64,000 nt of DNA from Microbacterium sp. ACRRU (GCF_022346945.1 NZ_JAKRNI010000018.1:1-64000); one strand, 5' to 3'; positions 49,887-58,658 are shown, numbered from the stretch's first letter. Notes: generated by a model not told the origin, from the sequence alone. Numbers and translations: made by a program.

Positions 49887-50921
49887 TCACGCGGTGGCGA
49901 GCGTCGACTCCCACCCGAGCGCCGGCGCGACGTGCGTGGCGAAGTTCTCGACCAGGCGCAGGTTGAACTCCACACCCATCTGGGACGGGATCGTCAGGAG
50001 CAGAGTGTCGGCGCTCATCACGGCCGCGTCGTTCTGCAGCTGCTCGACGAGGACGTCGGGTTCGGCAGCGTACGTCTTGCCGAAGGTCGATCGCATGCCG
50101 TCGATGACGCCGATCTGGTCGGACCCCGCCGAGCCACCGAAGTACAGGTGATCCTCGTCGCTGACGATGGGGAAGATGCTGCGGCTCACCGAGGTGCGCG
50201 GCTCGCCGGGGTGGCCGGCCTCACGCCACGCGGCGCGGAAGGCGTCGAGCTGACGCGCCTGCAGGATGTCGAACGGCGTGCCGTCGGCCTCGGTCAGCAG
50301 CGTCGACGACATGAGGTTGACGCCGATACGCCCCGCCCACTCGGCCGTGGCCGTGGTGCCGGCGCCCCACCAGATGCGCGTACGCAGTCCGGGGGAGTGC
50401 GGTTCGATCCGCTGCCGCCCGGTGCCGCCGCCGAAGGGGCTCAGGGGGTCGCGTTCGGCGAGGCCTTCGCCGTCGATGGCGCGGAGGAACAGGTCGAAGT
50501 GGTCGCGGGCGATGTCGGCACCGCGCGGATCCTCCGAGCCGGTGTAGCCGAATGCCTCGTAGCCGCGCACCACCGTCTCGGGTGACCCGCGGCTCACGCC
50601 GAGGGCGAGGCGGTTTCCGCTGATGAGGTCGACGGATGCCGCCTCCTCGGCGAGCATGAGGGGGTTCTCGTACCGCATGTCGATGACGCCCGTCCCCACC
50701 TCGATACGCGAGGTGCGTGCGGCGATGGCGGCCAGGAGCGGCATGGGCGCCGACTGCTGTCGGGCGAAGTGGTGGACGCGGAACGAGATGCCGTTCACGC
50801 CGAGGTCGTCCATGCCCTGAGCGAGGTCGATCGCCTGCAGCATGGAGTCGCCGGCGGAGAGGTGATGCCCGCCGCCGAGGGGGCCGTAGTGCCCGAAAGA
50901 GAGGGTGCCGAAGGAGCGCAT
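49887..50921 (-). CDS. LLM-class flavin-dependent oxidoreductase
   Basis: A 344-residue luciferase-like TIM-barrel enzyme. Family marks are VNGISFRVHHFARQQSAP, SRIEVGTGVIDMRYENPLML and LALGVSRGSPE. It should bind FMN or F420; the substrate is unknown. AGGA precedes the ATG. It is transcribed alone. Confidence 0.88.
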   Translation of the reverse strand: MRSFGTLSFGHYGPLGGGHHLSAGDSMLQAIDLAQGMDDLGVNGISFRVHHFARQQSAPMPLLAAIAARTSRIEVGTGVIDMRYENPLMLAEEAASVDLISGNRLALGVSRGSPETVVRGYEAFGYTGSEDPRGADIARDHFDLFLRAIDGEGLAERDPLSPFGGGTGRQRIEPHSPGLRTRIWWGAGTTATAEWAGRIGVNLMSSTLLTEADGTPFDILQARQLDAFRAAWREAGHPGEPRTSVSRSIFPIVSDEDHLYFGGSAGSDQIGVIDGMRSTFGKTYAAEPDVLVEQLQNDAAVMSADTLLLTIPSQMGVEFNLRLVENFATHVAPALGWESTLATA

Positions 50922-51007
50922 GTCCTGTGCAACGCGGCATCCGGAAATCTATTCCGTCGAATGAACGTCCGACCCCGCCGTCCGCCAGCTGTGAAACGAT
51001 GCAGGGC

Positions 51008-51766
51008 ATGGATGCCGAGGAGCGGAGCGAGCTCGAGAGGCTCCGGGCGCGGGCCTACGGACCGGATGCCGATCTCGCCGACGACCCGGACGCGTGGGCG
51101 CGGTTGCGTGAACTGGAAGAGGACGACCGGCAGGGCAGGACCGAAGCGTCCGAGAGTCTCGCCGCGGCCGAAACCGAACCGCCCGACGCCGGTGTCGCCG
51201 ACGACGCCGAAGAGCGGGACGCCGGCGGCGACCGGACCGCGTCCCGACGACCCCGAGTGAAGAATCCGCGGACTCTCTGGCTCTGGGCCGGCTCACTTGC
51301 GGCTGTCGCGGCGATCGCGAGCGCGGCCTCGATCGCCGCGGTGACCGTCGTTCCGGTGGCGCGTACCGCCGGCGTCGCACAGGTGGACAGCCTGCTCCCG
51401 GACCCGTCGGTGCGGACCGATTCCCTCTCATCGCTCGGCATCGACTCATCGCAGCTGACGGGTTATGCGGACTACCTCGGTCTCACCGCCTTCGCGGGGC
51501 CCACCCAGATCGATTCCGCCGGCAACCGGGCGGACTGCCTCGTGCTCGTCGACACGAACGAACTCTCCGGTGAGGACGACGACGAGGACTCGTTCCGCGG
51601 CGGATTCCGTTACGGCGGCTGCGGGGCGGGCAGCTTCCCCGCGACCGTCGAATTCATCGTCACGCCTGAACTGCCCGAGGATTTTCGCAACCGATTCCCC
51701 GTCGGCACGGCGGTGCAGTTCGTGCGGGAGGGGGAGCGCGTCGGCGTCTTCTCCGACGCCGAGTGA
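51008..51766 (+). CDS. Hypothetical single-pass membrane protein
   Basis: 252 residues: an acidic cytoplasmic N-terminus of about 90 residues (MDAEERSELERLRARAYG), one membrane helix near residues 96-118 (LWLWAGSLAAVAAIASAASI), and an external C-terminal domain with two Cys and acidic runs (LSGEDDDEDSFRGG). No family recognised. AACGAT lies 7 bases before the ATG and no ribosome site is seen, so it may be leaderless. Confidence 0.7.
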   Translation: MDAEERSELERLRARAYGPDADLADDPDAWARLRELEEDDRQGRTEASESLAAAETEPPDAGVADDAEERDAGGDRTASRRPRVKNPRTLWLWAGSLAAVAAIASAASIAAVTVVPVARTAGVAQVDSLLPDPSVRTDSLSSLGIDSSQLTGYADYLGLTAFAGPTQIDSAGNRADCLVLVDTNELSGEDDDEDSFRGGFRYGGCGAGSFPATVEFIVTPELPEDFRNRFPVGTAVQFVREGERVGVFSDAE

Positions 51767-51810
51767 GCGATCCGACCGGCCGCGCAGCGGCGGGATGAGA
51801 GGCTGGAACG

Positions 51811-54411
51811 GTGACCTCCCTCCTCGACCACGTGCCCGCAGGCAGCGACCCGGATGCCGCCTACCTCGGGTTCGTGGAGTGGGCGAGCGGTCGCGGACTG
51901 ACCCTCTACCCCGCCCAGGACGAGGCGGTGATCGAGATCGTGTCGGGCGCCAACGTGATCTTGTCGACCCCGACCGGCACGGGGAAGTCCCTCGTCGCTG
52001 TCGCCGCGCACGCGGCATCCCTCGCCCGGGGTGGTCGCAGCTACTACACCGCCCCCATCAAGGCCCTCGTGAGCGAGAAGTTCTTCTCCCTCGTCGAGGT
52101 CTTCGGTGCCGAGAACGTCGGCATGGTCACGGGCGACTCGTCGGTGAACTCCGACGCCCCGATCATCTGCTGCACGGCCGAGATCCTCGCCAACCTCGCC
52201 CTGCGGCAGGGGGCGGATGCCGACGTCGACCAGGTCGTCATGGACGAGTTCCACTACTACGGCGAGCCCGATCGCGGCTGGGCGTGGCAGGTCCCGCTGC
52301 TGCTCCTGACGCGAGTGCAGTTCGTCCTCATGTCGGCGACCCTCGGTGATGTCACCGACATCGCCGACGACCTCTCGCGGCGTACTGGCCGGCCGACGGC
52401 GCGGGTGACCGGCGTCGAGCGACCCGTGCCGCTGCACTTCGAGTACGCGCGGACGCCCGTGCACGAGACGGTGCAGGAGCTCCTCGACACCCGGCAGGCT
52501 CCCGTCTACGTCGTCCATTTCTCGCAGGCGGCGGCGATGGAGCGCGCGCAGGCCCTGTCGTCGATCCGCATCATCGGGCGGGAGCAGCGCGACGAGATCG
52601 CCGAGGCCATCGGTGGTTTCCGCTTCACGACGGGGTTCGGCAAGACGCTTTCCCGTTACGTCCGCGCGGGGATCGGCGTGCACCACGCCGGGATGCTGCC
52701 GCGGTACCGCCGCCTCGTCGAGACGCTCGCGCAGCGGGGCCTTTTGCGTGTCATCTGTGGTACCGACACGCTCGGCGTGGGCATCAACGTCCCGATCCGC
52801 ACGGTGCTGCTGACGGCGCTGACGAAGTACGACGGGCAGCGCATGCGGCAGCTCTCCGCCCGCGAGTTCCACCAGATCGCCGGTCGCGCGGGCCGCGCGG
52901 GGTATGACACGGCGGGGACGGTGGTCGTCATGGCCCCCGACCATGAGATCGAGAATGCCGCGCAGATCGCCAAGGCCGGCGACGACATCAAGAAGCAGAA
53001 GAAGATCGTCCGCAAGAAGGCGCCGCAGGGCTTCGTCAATTGGACCGAGCAGAGCTACGACCGCCTCGTCGCGGCGGAGCCCGAGCCGCTGCAGCCGCAG
53101 ATGAAGCTCACCGCCGCCATGCTGATCAACGTCATCGCGCGGGGCGGCGACGTCTTCGGCAATGTCCGCGCGCTCGTCTTCGACAATCACGAGCCCCGCG
53201 CCCGCCAGTACGAGCTCGCCCGCCGCGCGATCGCCATCTTCCGCACGCTGGTGCAGGCAGGGGTGGTCGAGGTAGTCCCCGGCCCCGCCCCGCGCGAGTC
53301 GCCAAATTCTGTCGCTTCGGGCGGCCCCGAAGCGACAAATCTTGGCGACTCGCGCATCCGGCTCACCGTGGACCTGCAACCGAACTTCGCGCTCAACCAG
53401 CCGCTGTCGCCCTTCGCGCTCGCCGCCATCGAGATGCTCGACCCCGACGTGGAGCTCGGCAGGGGAGCGGATGCCGCACCGTCGGCGTCCTCGGTCGGCA
53501 CGGGGCACTACGCGCTCGATGTCGTCAGCGTCATTGAGGCGACGCTCGACGACCCGCGACCGGTGCTGTCCCAGCAGCAGTTCCGTGCGCGGGGCGAGGC
53601 CGTGGCGGCGATGAAGAGCGAGGGGATCGAGTACGACGAGCGCATGGAGCTGCTCGAAGAGATCACGTGGCCGAAGCCCCTGGACGAGCTGCTCGCACAG
53701 GCGTACGAGGTGTTCGCCTCCAGCCAGCCGTGGATCCGTGACTTCGAGCTGTCGCCCAAGTCCGTCGTTCGCGACATGTACGAGCGGGCGTGCTCGTTCG
53801 GCGAGTACGTCTCGCTATACCAGCTCGCGCGCAGCGAAGGACTCGTCCTCCGCTACCTGAGCGATGCGTACCGGGCGATCCGGCAGACCGTGCCGGTCGA
53901 TGCGCAGACGCCCGACCTGCTCGACCTCATCGCGTGGCTCGGCGAAGTCGTGCGGCAGGTCGACTCGAGCCTGGTCGACGAGTGGGAGCAGCTCGTCAAT
54001 CCCGCCGACGACCCGTCAGCTCCGGTGGTCCCGCCGGCGCCGCCGTCGATCCTGACCAACCACCGCGCGTTCGTCGTCCTCGTGCGCAACGAGATGTTCC
54101 GCCGCGTGCAGTTGGCCGCGTTGCAGCGCGACGACGAACTCGTCGAGCTCGACCCGGCCGTGGACTGGCCCGCGGCGCTCGACGCCTACTTCGACGAGCA
54201 TGACGCGATCGGTACGGGGGGAGCGGCGCGGTCGTCGGCGTACGTCGCGATCGACGAGTCCGCGGCGTCGGATGGCCTGTGGCGGGTAGAGCAGACGATC
54301 GACGATCCGGCCGGCGACCACGATTGGCGCATCCGCGCCGGGGTGGACCTCGCGGCCTCCGAGGACGAGGGCACCGCGATCGTGCGTGTCACGGAGGTGC
54401 TGCGGCTCTGA
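51811..54411 (+). CDS. Ski2-like DEAD/DEAH-box RNA helicase (DUF3516)
   Basis: An 866-residue superfamily 2 helicase. Motif I is TPTGTGKS (about 52-59), motif II is VMDEFHYY, motif III is MSATLGD, then the HHAGMLPRYR and QIAGRAGRAG motifs of Ski2-like enzymes, then a DUF3516 C-terminal domain. Acts on RNA (possibly decay or ribosome work). The GTG start follows GAGGCT by 6 bases. About 22 residues near 494-515 are encoded by a palindromic repeat inserted in frame, in a linker before RIRLTVDLQPNFALNQPL. Confidence 0.9.
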   Translation: MTSLLDHVPAGSDPDAAYLGFVEWASGRGLTLYPAQDEAVIEIVSGANVILSTPTGTGKSLVAVAAHAASLARGGRSYYTAPIKALVSEKFFSLVEVFGAENVGMVTGDSSVNSDAPIICCTAEILANLALRQGADADVDQVVMDEFHYYGEPDRGWAWQVPLLLLTRVQFVLMSATLGDVTDIADDLSRRTGRPTARVTGVERPVPLHFEYARTPVHETVQELLDTRQAPVYVVHFSQAAAMERAQALSSIRIIGREQRDEIAEAIGGFRFTTGFGKTLSRYVRAGIGVHHAGMLPRYRRLVETLAQRGLLRVICGTDTLGVGINVPIRTVLLTALTKYDGQRMRQLSAREFHQIAGRAGRAGYDTAGTVVVMAPDHEIENAAQIAKAGDDIKKQKKIVRKKAPQGFVNWTEQSYDRLVAAEPEPLQPQMKLTAAMLINVIARGGDVFGNVRALVFDNHEPRARQYELARRAIAIFRTLVQAGVVEVVPGPAPRESPNSVASGGPEATNLGDSRIRLTVDLQPNFALNQPLSPFALAAIEMLDPDVELGRGADAAPSASSVGTGHYALDVVSVIEATLDDPRPVLSQQQFRARGEAVAAMKSEGIEYDERMELLEEITWPKPLDELLAQAYEVFASSQPWIRDFELSPKSVVRDMYERACSFGEYVSLYQLARSEGLVLRYLSDAYRAIRQTVPVDAQTPDLLDLIAWLGEVVRQVDSSLVDEWEQLVNPADDPSAPVVPPAPPSILTNHRAFVVLVRNEMFRRVQLAALQRDDELVELDPAVDWPAALDAYFDEHDAIGTGGAARSSAYVAIDESAASDGLWRVEQTIDDPAGDHDWRIRAGVDLAASEDEGTAIVRVTEVLRL
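53292..53355 (+). repeat. 64-bp palindromic element, copy 2, inside the helicase frame
   Basis: Arms 53292-53321 and 53326-53355 pair with few mismatches and share ends with copy 1 at 16801 (GCGCGAGTCGCCAA and GGCGACTCGCGC). It is translated as a Ser/Gly/Pro-rich stretch (RESPNSVASGGPEATNLGDS) within the helicase, without breaking the frame. Confidence 0.85.
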
Positions 54412-54525
54412 CCACCCTCCCCAGCGGGCGGCAGGGTGAAGTTGTCCACGGTGGGCGCCTGTCGACTCGCGAGCGGGAGACAGACGTCGTACATTCGACC
54501 GCACCCCCGCTCGAAAGGACGCACC

Positions 54526-54987
54526 GTGACCGTCGACGCCGCGCAAGCGATCATCGCTCTCGTCGCGCTCTTCGTCACGTTCGCCTCCCTGATTCTCGGC
54601 GGGACGAAGTGGATGATCGTGCGGATGGAACAGCGCATGGATCGCCGCTTCGTCGACTCGGAAACGCGATGGGACGCGCGGTTCGCCCGTGCGGAAGAAC
54701 GGTGGGAAGCGCGGTTCGCTCGATCCGAGAGCCGCCTCGCCGAGCGCTTCGAGCAGGTCGACAAGCGCTTCGAGCAGGTCGACAAGCGCTTCGAGCAGGT
54801 CGACAAGCGGTTCGAGCAGGTCGACAAGCGCTTCGAGCAGGTCGACAAGCGCTTCGAGCAGATCGACCATCGTCTCGTCGCTCTCGACGAGGAGATCCGG
54901 GGTGTGCACGACTCCCTGTCAGACGTCAAGGTCGCCCTCGCCCGGCTCGAGGGCCCTCACCCGCCCTTCCTGATCGCGCGCGGCTGA
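54526..54987 (+). CDS. Membrane-anchored coiled-coil protein with heptad tandem repeats
   Basis: 153 residues. A membrane helix near the N-terminus (IIALVALFVTFASLILGG), then a long coiled coil. Residues about 74-115 are six RFEQVDK-type heptads, the last diverged to RFEQIDH. The C-terminus continues HRLVALDEEIRGVHDSL. No family recognised beyond a general YdaO/DUF1640-like coiled coil. GTG at 54526 follows GAAAGGA; an earlier in-frame ATG lacks a ribosome site. Confidence 0.75.
   Translation: MTVDAAQAIIALVALFVTFASLILGGTKWMIVRMEQRMDRRFVDSETRWDARFARAEERWEARFARSESRLAERFEQVDKRFEQVDKRFEQVDKRFEQVDKRFEQVDKRFEQIDHRLVALDEEIRGVHDSLSDVKVALARLEGPHPPFLIARG
54745..54870 (+). repeat. 21-bp tandem repeat encoding heptads
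   Basis: Six contiguous 21-base units (CGCTTCGAGCAGGTCGACAA plus G); unit 4 differs by one base and unit 6 by four or so. Each unit is exactly one coiled-coil heptad, so copy-number changes keep both frame and helix register. Confidence 0.9.
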
Positions 54988-54997
54988 AATTCACGCC

Positions 54998-55045
54998 GGA
55001 ACGACGGATGCCGAGGCCCCGAGGCCCCGGCATCCGCTGTGTTCC
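54998..55045. terminator. Bidirectional terminator with GGATGCC/GGCATCC pair
   Basis: Outer arms GGAAC (54998-55002) and GTTCC (55041-55045) and inner CGGATGCC with GGCATCCG enclose repeated GAGGCCCC. It lies between the convergent coiled-coil and Dps genes. Confidence 0.6.
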
Positions 55046-55052
55046 GTCGCTC

Positions 55053-55613
55053 TTACGACTTCCGGGCGACGCGGTTTTCGGCGCTGACCATCCACGACAG
55101 CTGCTCGAGACGCTCGAGGATCCCGTGCAGGATGTCGGCGCTCGTGGGGTCCTCGTCGTCGACGTCGTCGTGTACGTCGCGAACGGTGCCCACGGTCGCG
55201 TCGATGCGCTCGGTGATGAGGTCGACGACCTCGGCCGTGTCGACTTCGCCCTGCGGGAACTCCGGCAGGGTCGTCGTCTCGGCGATGGTGTCGCTGCGAC
55301 CGTCCGGCAGTGCGTGCAGCGAACGCATGCGTTCGGCGACGGTGTCGCTGAACTCGCGTGCGGCTTCGATGATCTCGTCGAGCTGCAGGTGCGTGTCGCG
55401 GAAGTTCTTGCCGACGACGTTCCAGTGGGCCTGCTTGCCCTGGATCGACAGCTCGATGAGGTCGACCAGAACGGCCTGCAGGCTCTCGGTGAGCTTCTCG
55501 GAAGCCTGGAAGCCCTTCTCGGCGTTCTGCTCCTCGGTGGTCTCGGGGCCGCTGCCGCCGCGAGCCGGGCGACGACGGTTCTTGGTCGGGGAGTCCTTCG
55601 TGGTGGAAGACAT
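55053..55613 (-). CDS. dps: Dps-family DNA-protecting ferritin-like protein
   Basis: 186 residues. The Dps core has QAVLVDLIELSIQGKQAHWNV and GKNFRDTHLQLDEI, giving the inter-subunit ferroxidase ligands (His, Asp, Glu). The N-terminus (about 1-35) is positively charged (TKNRRRPARGG), as in DNA-binding Dps. The start at 55613 follows AAAGGAA; an ATG five codons upstream lies before that site. Confidence 0.88.
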   Translation of the reverse strand: MSSTTKDSPTKNRRRPARGGSGPETTEEQNAEKGFQASEKLTESLQAVLVDLIELSIQGKQAHWNVVGKNFRDTHLQLDEIIEAAREFSDTVAERMRSLHALPDGRSDTIAETTTLPEFPQGEVDTAEVVDLITERIDATVGTVRDVHDDVDDEDPTSADILHGILERLEQLSWMVSAENRVARKS

Positions 55614-55670
55614 GCGCGTTCCTTTCACTCGCGGTCGGAGTCGACGTTAGGCCGTGGAACCTCGGGTGGG

Positions 55671-55746
55671 CCGGGGGTTGCGAGTGCGGCGGTGCCGCGG
55701 TACCGCCGAGCCCGTAGCCGCTTGCCCCCGGATCGACAACCCCCGG
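55671..55746. repeat. Palindromic element between dps and GH15 gene
   Basis: CCGGGGGTTG (55671-55680) pairs perfectly with CAACCCCCGG (55737-55746), with a smaller inner palindrome around GGTGCCGCGGTACC. It lies in the divergent promoter region, so it is not a terminator. Confidence 0.5.
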
Positions 55747-55767
55747 CGGCGGGCGGAGACCGGTTCT

Positions 55768-55773
55768 TACCGT
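55768..55773 (+). promoter_or_regulatory. -10 box for leaderless GH15 gene
   Basis: TACCGT ends 6 bases before the GTG at 55780. Confidence 0.55.
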
Positions 55774-55779
55774 GGGGAC

Positions 55780-57588
55780 GTGCCCTCGACACCATCCTCA
55801 CCGTCCCGCCCTCTGCGCGACTACGCGGCGATCGGCGACGGCCGCACGGTGGCACTGATCGCGCGCGACGGAGCCGTCGACTGGTTGCCGTTGCCGAACA
55901 TCCACTCCCGCCCGGTCTTCGCACGGCTCGTCGACGAGTCGGCGGGCGGCTGCATCGAACTGGCGCCCGTGGGCGAGTTCGAAGTGACGCGTCGCTACAT
56001 CGCGCACACCAACGTGCTCGAGACCACCTTCACGACCGACACGGGCGTGGCCACGCTCACGGATGCCATGGTCACGGGCATCGCCGGGCGGCTGCCGTGG
56101 GCTGAGCTCGCTCGAAGAGTCGAGGGCGTCTCGGGCGAGGTGGAGTTCGCGTGGTGCGTGCAGCCCGGCACCATGCTGCGTTCGGCAGCTCCGTGGACCG
56201 AACGCATCGACGGGTTCTCCATCATGCGGGTCGGGCACGTGTCGCTCGCCGTGGTGGGCTCGGAGCATGGCATCCACGGCGAGCCCGACGAGCGAAGCGA
56301 GAGCATCTCCGGCAGCTTCACCACGGCAGGGGGTTCGCGGCATCTGCTCGTGATCGCGGCGACAGAAGGCGAGCCCTTGCGGGTCCCCGACGCGAAGAAC
56401 GTGGACCGCGGTATCGACCGCACCATCGACGGATGGTCGATGTGGTCCGAGGAGTTCTCGTACGACGGGCCGTGGGCGGAGGACGTCCAGCGCAGCGCGC
56501 TGGCGCTGAAACTCCTGCTGTTCAGTCCGACCGGCGCGATCGCCGCCGCCGCCACCACATCGCTCCCCGAGAACCCCCGCGGCGGCAAGAACTGGGACTA
56601 CCGCTTCGCGTGGGTGCGCGATCTGGCGTACACGGCGCACGCGTGGGTGGGATTCGGTCTTCGCGAAGAGACCCACGCGGCCTTGTCGTGGATGCTCCGC
56701 ACCATCCGTGAGCACGGTCCCGAGGTGCGGGTGATGTACACGCTCGACGGCGGTACCGACGTGGGCCTGGAGAAGCACGAAGTGCCCGGGTGGAATGGCA
56801 TCCAGCCCGTCGTCACGGGAAATCCGGCACAGGGCCAGCTGCAGCTCGGTGTGTACGGCGATCTCATCGCGATCTGCCGGACCTACGTCGAGGCCGGCAA
56901 CCGTCTCGATACCCAGACCGGGAGGCTCCTCGCCGACGTCGCCGACAAGACGTGCGATCTGTGGCGCCGCCAGGACTCCGGCATGTGGGAGCTCCCGCAG
57001 CTCGAGCACTACACGTCGTCGAAGATGGGCTGCTGGAAAGCGCTCGACGATGCTCAGTGGCTCGCCTCCGGCGGACACATCCCCGACAACGGTGAGCGGT
57101 GGCGCGCCGAACGCGACCGCATCCACGTCTGGGTCGAGGAGAACTGCTGGTCCGAGACGCTGCAGGCGTACACGCTGCGCCCCGGCACCGACGATCTCGA
57201 CGCCTCGGTGCTCCTGCACGCCCCGACCGGTTTCGATCGCGGCGAGCGGATGTCGAAGACACTGGATGCCATCACCGAGCGTCTCGGTACGGAGAACCAC
57301 CTCGTCTACCGCTACACCGGCATGGACCAGGAGGAGCACACCTTCGTCGCGTGCGGGTTCTGGCGCGCGACGGCCCTGGCCTGTGTCGGCCGCCACGCCG
57401 AAGCGCTCGAGGCGATGGACGCTCTCGTCGCCCAGGCCAACGACGTCGGCATCTACGCCGAGATGATCGCCGAGGACGACGGCGCGTTCTGGGGCAACCT
57501 GCCGCAGGCCCTCAGCCACCTGGCGCTCATCAACGCCGCCCTCGTCATCCGTGACGTGGTCGACGAATCCGACCTCGGCGACCGCTGA
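55780..57588 (+). CDS. Glycoside hydrolase family 15 protein
   Basis: 602 residues. An N-terminal beta-sandwich (DYAAIGDGRTVALIARDGAV) is followed by an (alpha/alpha)6 barrel with NWDYRFAWVRDLAYTAHAW and SKMGCWKALDDAQW, which hold the likely catalytic acid and base regions. GH15 enzymes are glucoamylases or trehalases; actinobacterial cytoplasmic members of this type often act on trehalose or glucan. No signal peptide, so it is intracellular. Confidence 0.88.
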   Translation: MPSTPSSPSRPLRDYAAIGDGRTVALIARDGAVDWLPLPNIHSRPVFARLVDESAGGCIELAPVGEFEVTRRYIAHTNVLETTFTTDTGVATLTDAMVTGIAGRLPWAELARRVEGVSGEVEFAWCVQPGTMLRSAAPWTERIDGFSIMRVGHVSLAVVGSEHGIHGEPDERSESISGSFTTAGGSRHLLVIAATEGEPLRVPDAKNVDRGIDRTIDGWSMWSEEFSYDGPWAEDVQRSALALKLLLFSPTGAIAAAATTSLPENPRGGKNWDYRFAWVRDLAYTAHAWVGFGLREETHAALSWMLRTIREHGPEVRVMYTLDGGTDVGLEKHEVPGWNGIQPVVTGNPAQGQLQLGVYGDLIAICRTYVEAGNRLDTQTGRLLADVADKTCDLWRRQDSGMWELPQLEHYTSSKMGCWKALDDAQWLASGGHIPDNGERWRAERDRIHVWVEENCWSETLQAYTLRPGTDDLDASVLLHAPTGFDRGERMSKTLDAITERLGTENHLVYRYTGMDQEEHTFVACGFWRATALACVGRHAEALEAMDALVAQANDVGIYAEMIAEDDGAFWGNLPQALSHLALINAALVIRDVVDESDLGDR

Positions 57589-57640
57589 GCCTCCCCGCCG
57601 GGGCGGTCCGTCTCGGTATCCCCCTACGAAAGGACTCGCC

Positions 57641-58534
57641 ATGACCTCGCAGTACACCTTCACCGACCCGGCGAAGCTCTACGCCGACATCGAGCCGTCG
57701 AAGCAGCACCAGCCGGAACCCGGTCTGGACGCCGAACTGGCGCCGAAAGCCGCGCTCGGCGAGGACACCTATGTCGGCAGCGGCCGCCTCGAGGGCCGCA
57801 AAGCCCTCATCACGGGCGCCGACTCCGGCATCGGGGCTGCCACGGCGATCGCCTTCGCCCGCGAGGGCGCGTCCGTGGCGATGTCGTATCTGCCCGAAGA
57901 GAAAGAGGATGCCGACCGCATCGCGGGCATCCTGCGCGAAGCCGGGGCGACCGTGGCGCAGATCCCCGGCGACCTGCGCGATCCCGAGTACTGCCGCACC
58001 CTCGTGGCTCAGGCTGTCGAAGAGCTCGGCGGTCTCGACATCCTCGTGAACAACGGCGGCAAGCAGCTGTTCAACGAAGACCTGACCACCCTGACCGACG
58101 AGCAGTTCGACGCGACGTTCAAGACCAACGTCTACGCGATGTTCTGGATCACGAAGGCAGCACTGCCGCACCTGCCGGCGGGTTCCGCGATCATCAACAC
58201 GACGTCGATCCAGGCGTATTCGCCGTCGGCCATCCTCGTCGATTACGCCTCGACCAAGGCGACCATCAACGCCTTCACCAAGGCGCTCGGCCAGCAGCTG
58301 GCCCCGAAGGGCATCCGCGTGAACGCGGTCGCCCCGGGTCCGATCTGGACGCCCCTGCAGGTGTCGGACGGGCAGCCCCAGGAGAAGGTCGCCGAGTTCG
58401 GCGAGGAGACCCCCCTCGGTCGCATGGGACAGCCCGCCGAGCTCGCCCCGGCGTACGTGTACCTGGCATCCGCGGAGTCGAGCTACGTCATCGGCGAGAC
58501 GCTGAACGTCAACGGCGGCATGCCCACCCCGTAA
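57641..58534 (+). CDS. SDR-family oxidoreductase (YghA/glucose-dehydrogenase-like)
   Basis: 297 residues. An N-terminal extension of about 45 residues precedes the classical SDR core: TGADSGIGAATAIAFAREGA, LVNNGG, NTTSIQAY (catalytic Ser), DYASTKATI (Tyr and Lys) and VNAVAPGPIWTPLQ. Typical of the stress-related YghA/GsiB-like reductases. GAAAGGA precedes the ATG. Confidence 0.9.
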   Translation: MTSQYTFTDPAKLYADIEPSKQHQPEPGLDAELAPKAALGEDTYVGSGRLEGRKALITGADSGIGAATAIAFAREGASVAMSYLPEEKEDADRIAGILREAGATVAQIPGDLRDPEYCRTLVAQAVEELGGLDILVNNGGKQLFNEDLTTLTDEQFDATFKTNVYAMFWITKAALPHLPAGSAIINTTSIQAYSPSAILVDYASTKATINAFTKALGQQLAPKGIRVNAVAPGPIWTPLQVSDGQPQEKVAEFGEETPLGRMGQPAELAPAYVYLASAESSYVIGETLNVNGGMPTP

Positions 58535-58574
58535 GGCGACGCGTTCCCCGTCGCCTGGGGGTTCTCCCCGACTG

Positions 58575-58627
58575 AGTGTCCAAGACACGCGGACGGCCCG
58601 TCGTGGCATCCGCGTGTCTTGGACACT
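58575..58627. repeat. Perfect 19-bp inverted repeat between convergent genes
   Basis: AGTGTCCAAGACACGCGGA (58575-58593) and its exact complement (58609-58627) around a 15-base loop. It follows the SDR stop by 40 bases and precedes the aldolase stop by 31. It may terminate both, but its length and sequence resemble a dispersed palindrome. Confidence 0.75.
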
Positions 58628-58658
58628 GGGGCACTCTGAGTTCGAGACGGTGGGATCG

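Noticed and set aside
54745-54870. CRISPR array
   Set aside because: The 21-bp units are contiguous with no spacers and encode a heptad coiled coil in frame.
54279-56105. A 608-codon open frame on the plus strand
   Set aside because: It crosses the helicase end, coiled-coil gene, dps and the start of GH15 in other frames. Its repetitive ALRAGRQ stretch is a frame-shifted reading of the 21-bp repeat.
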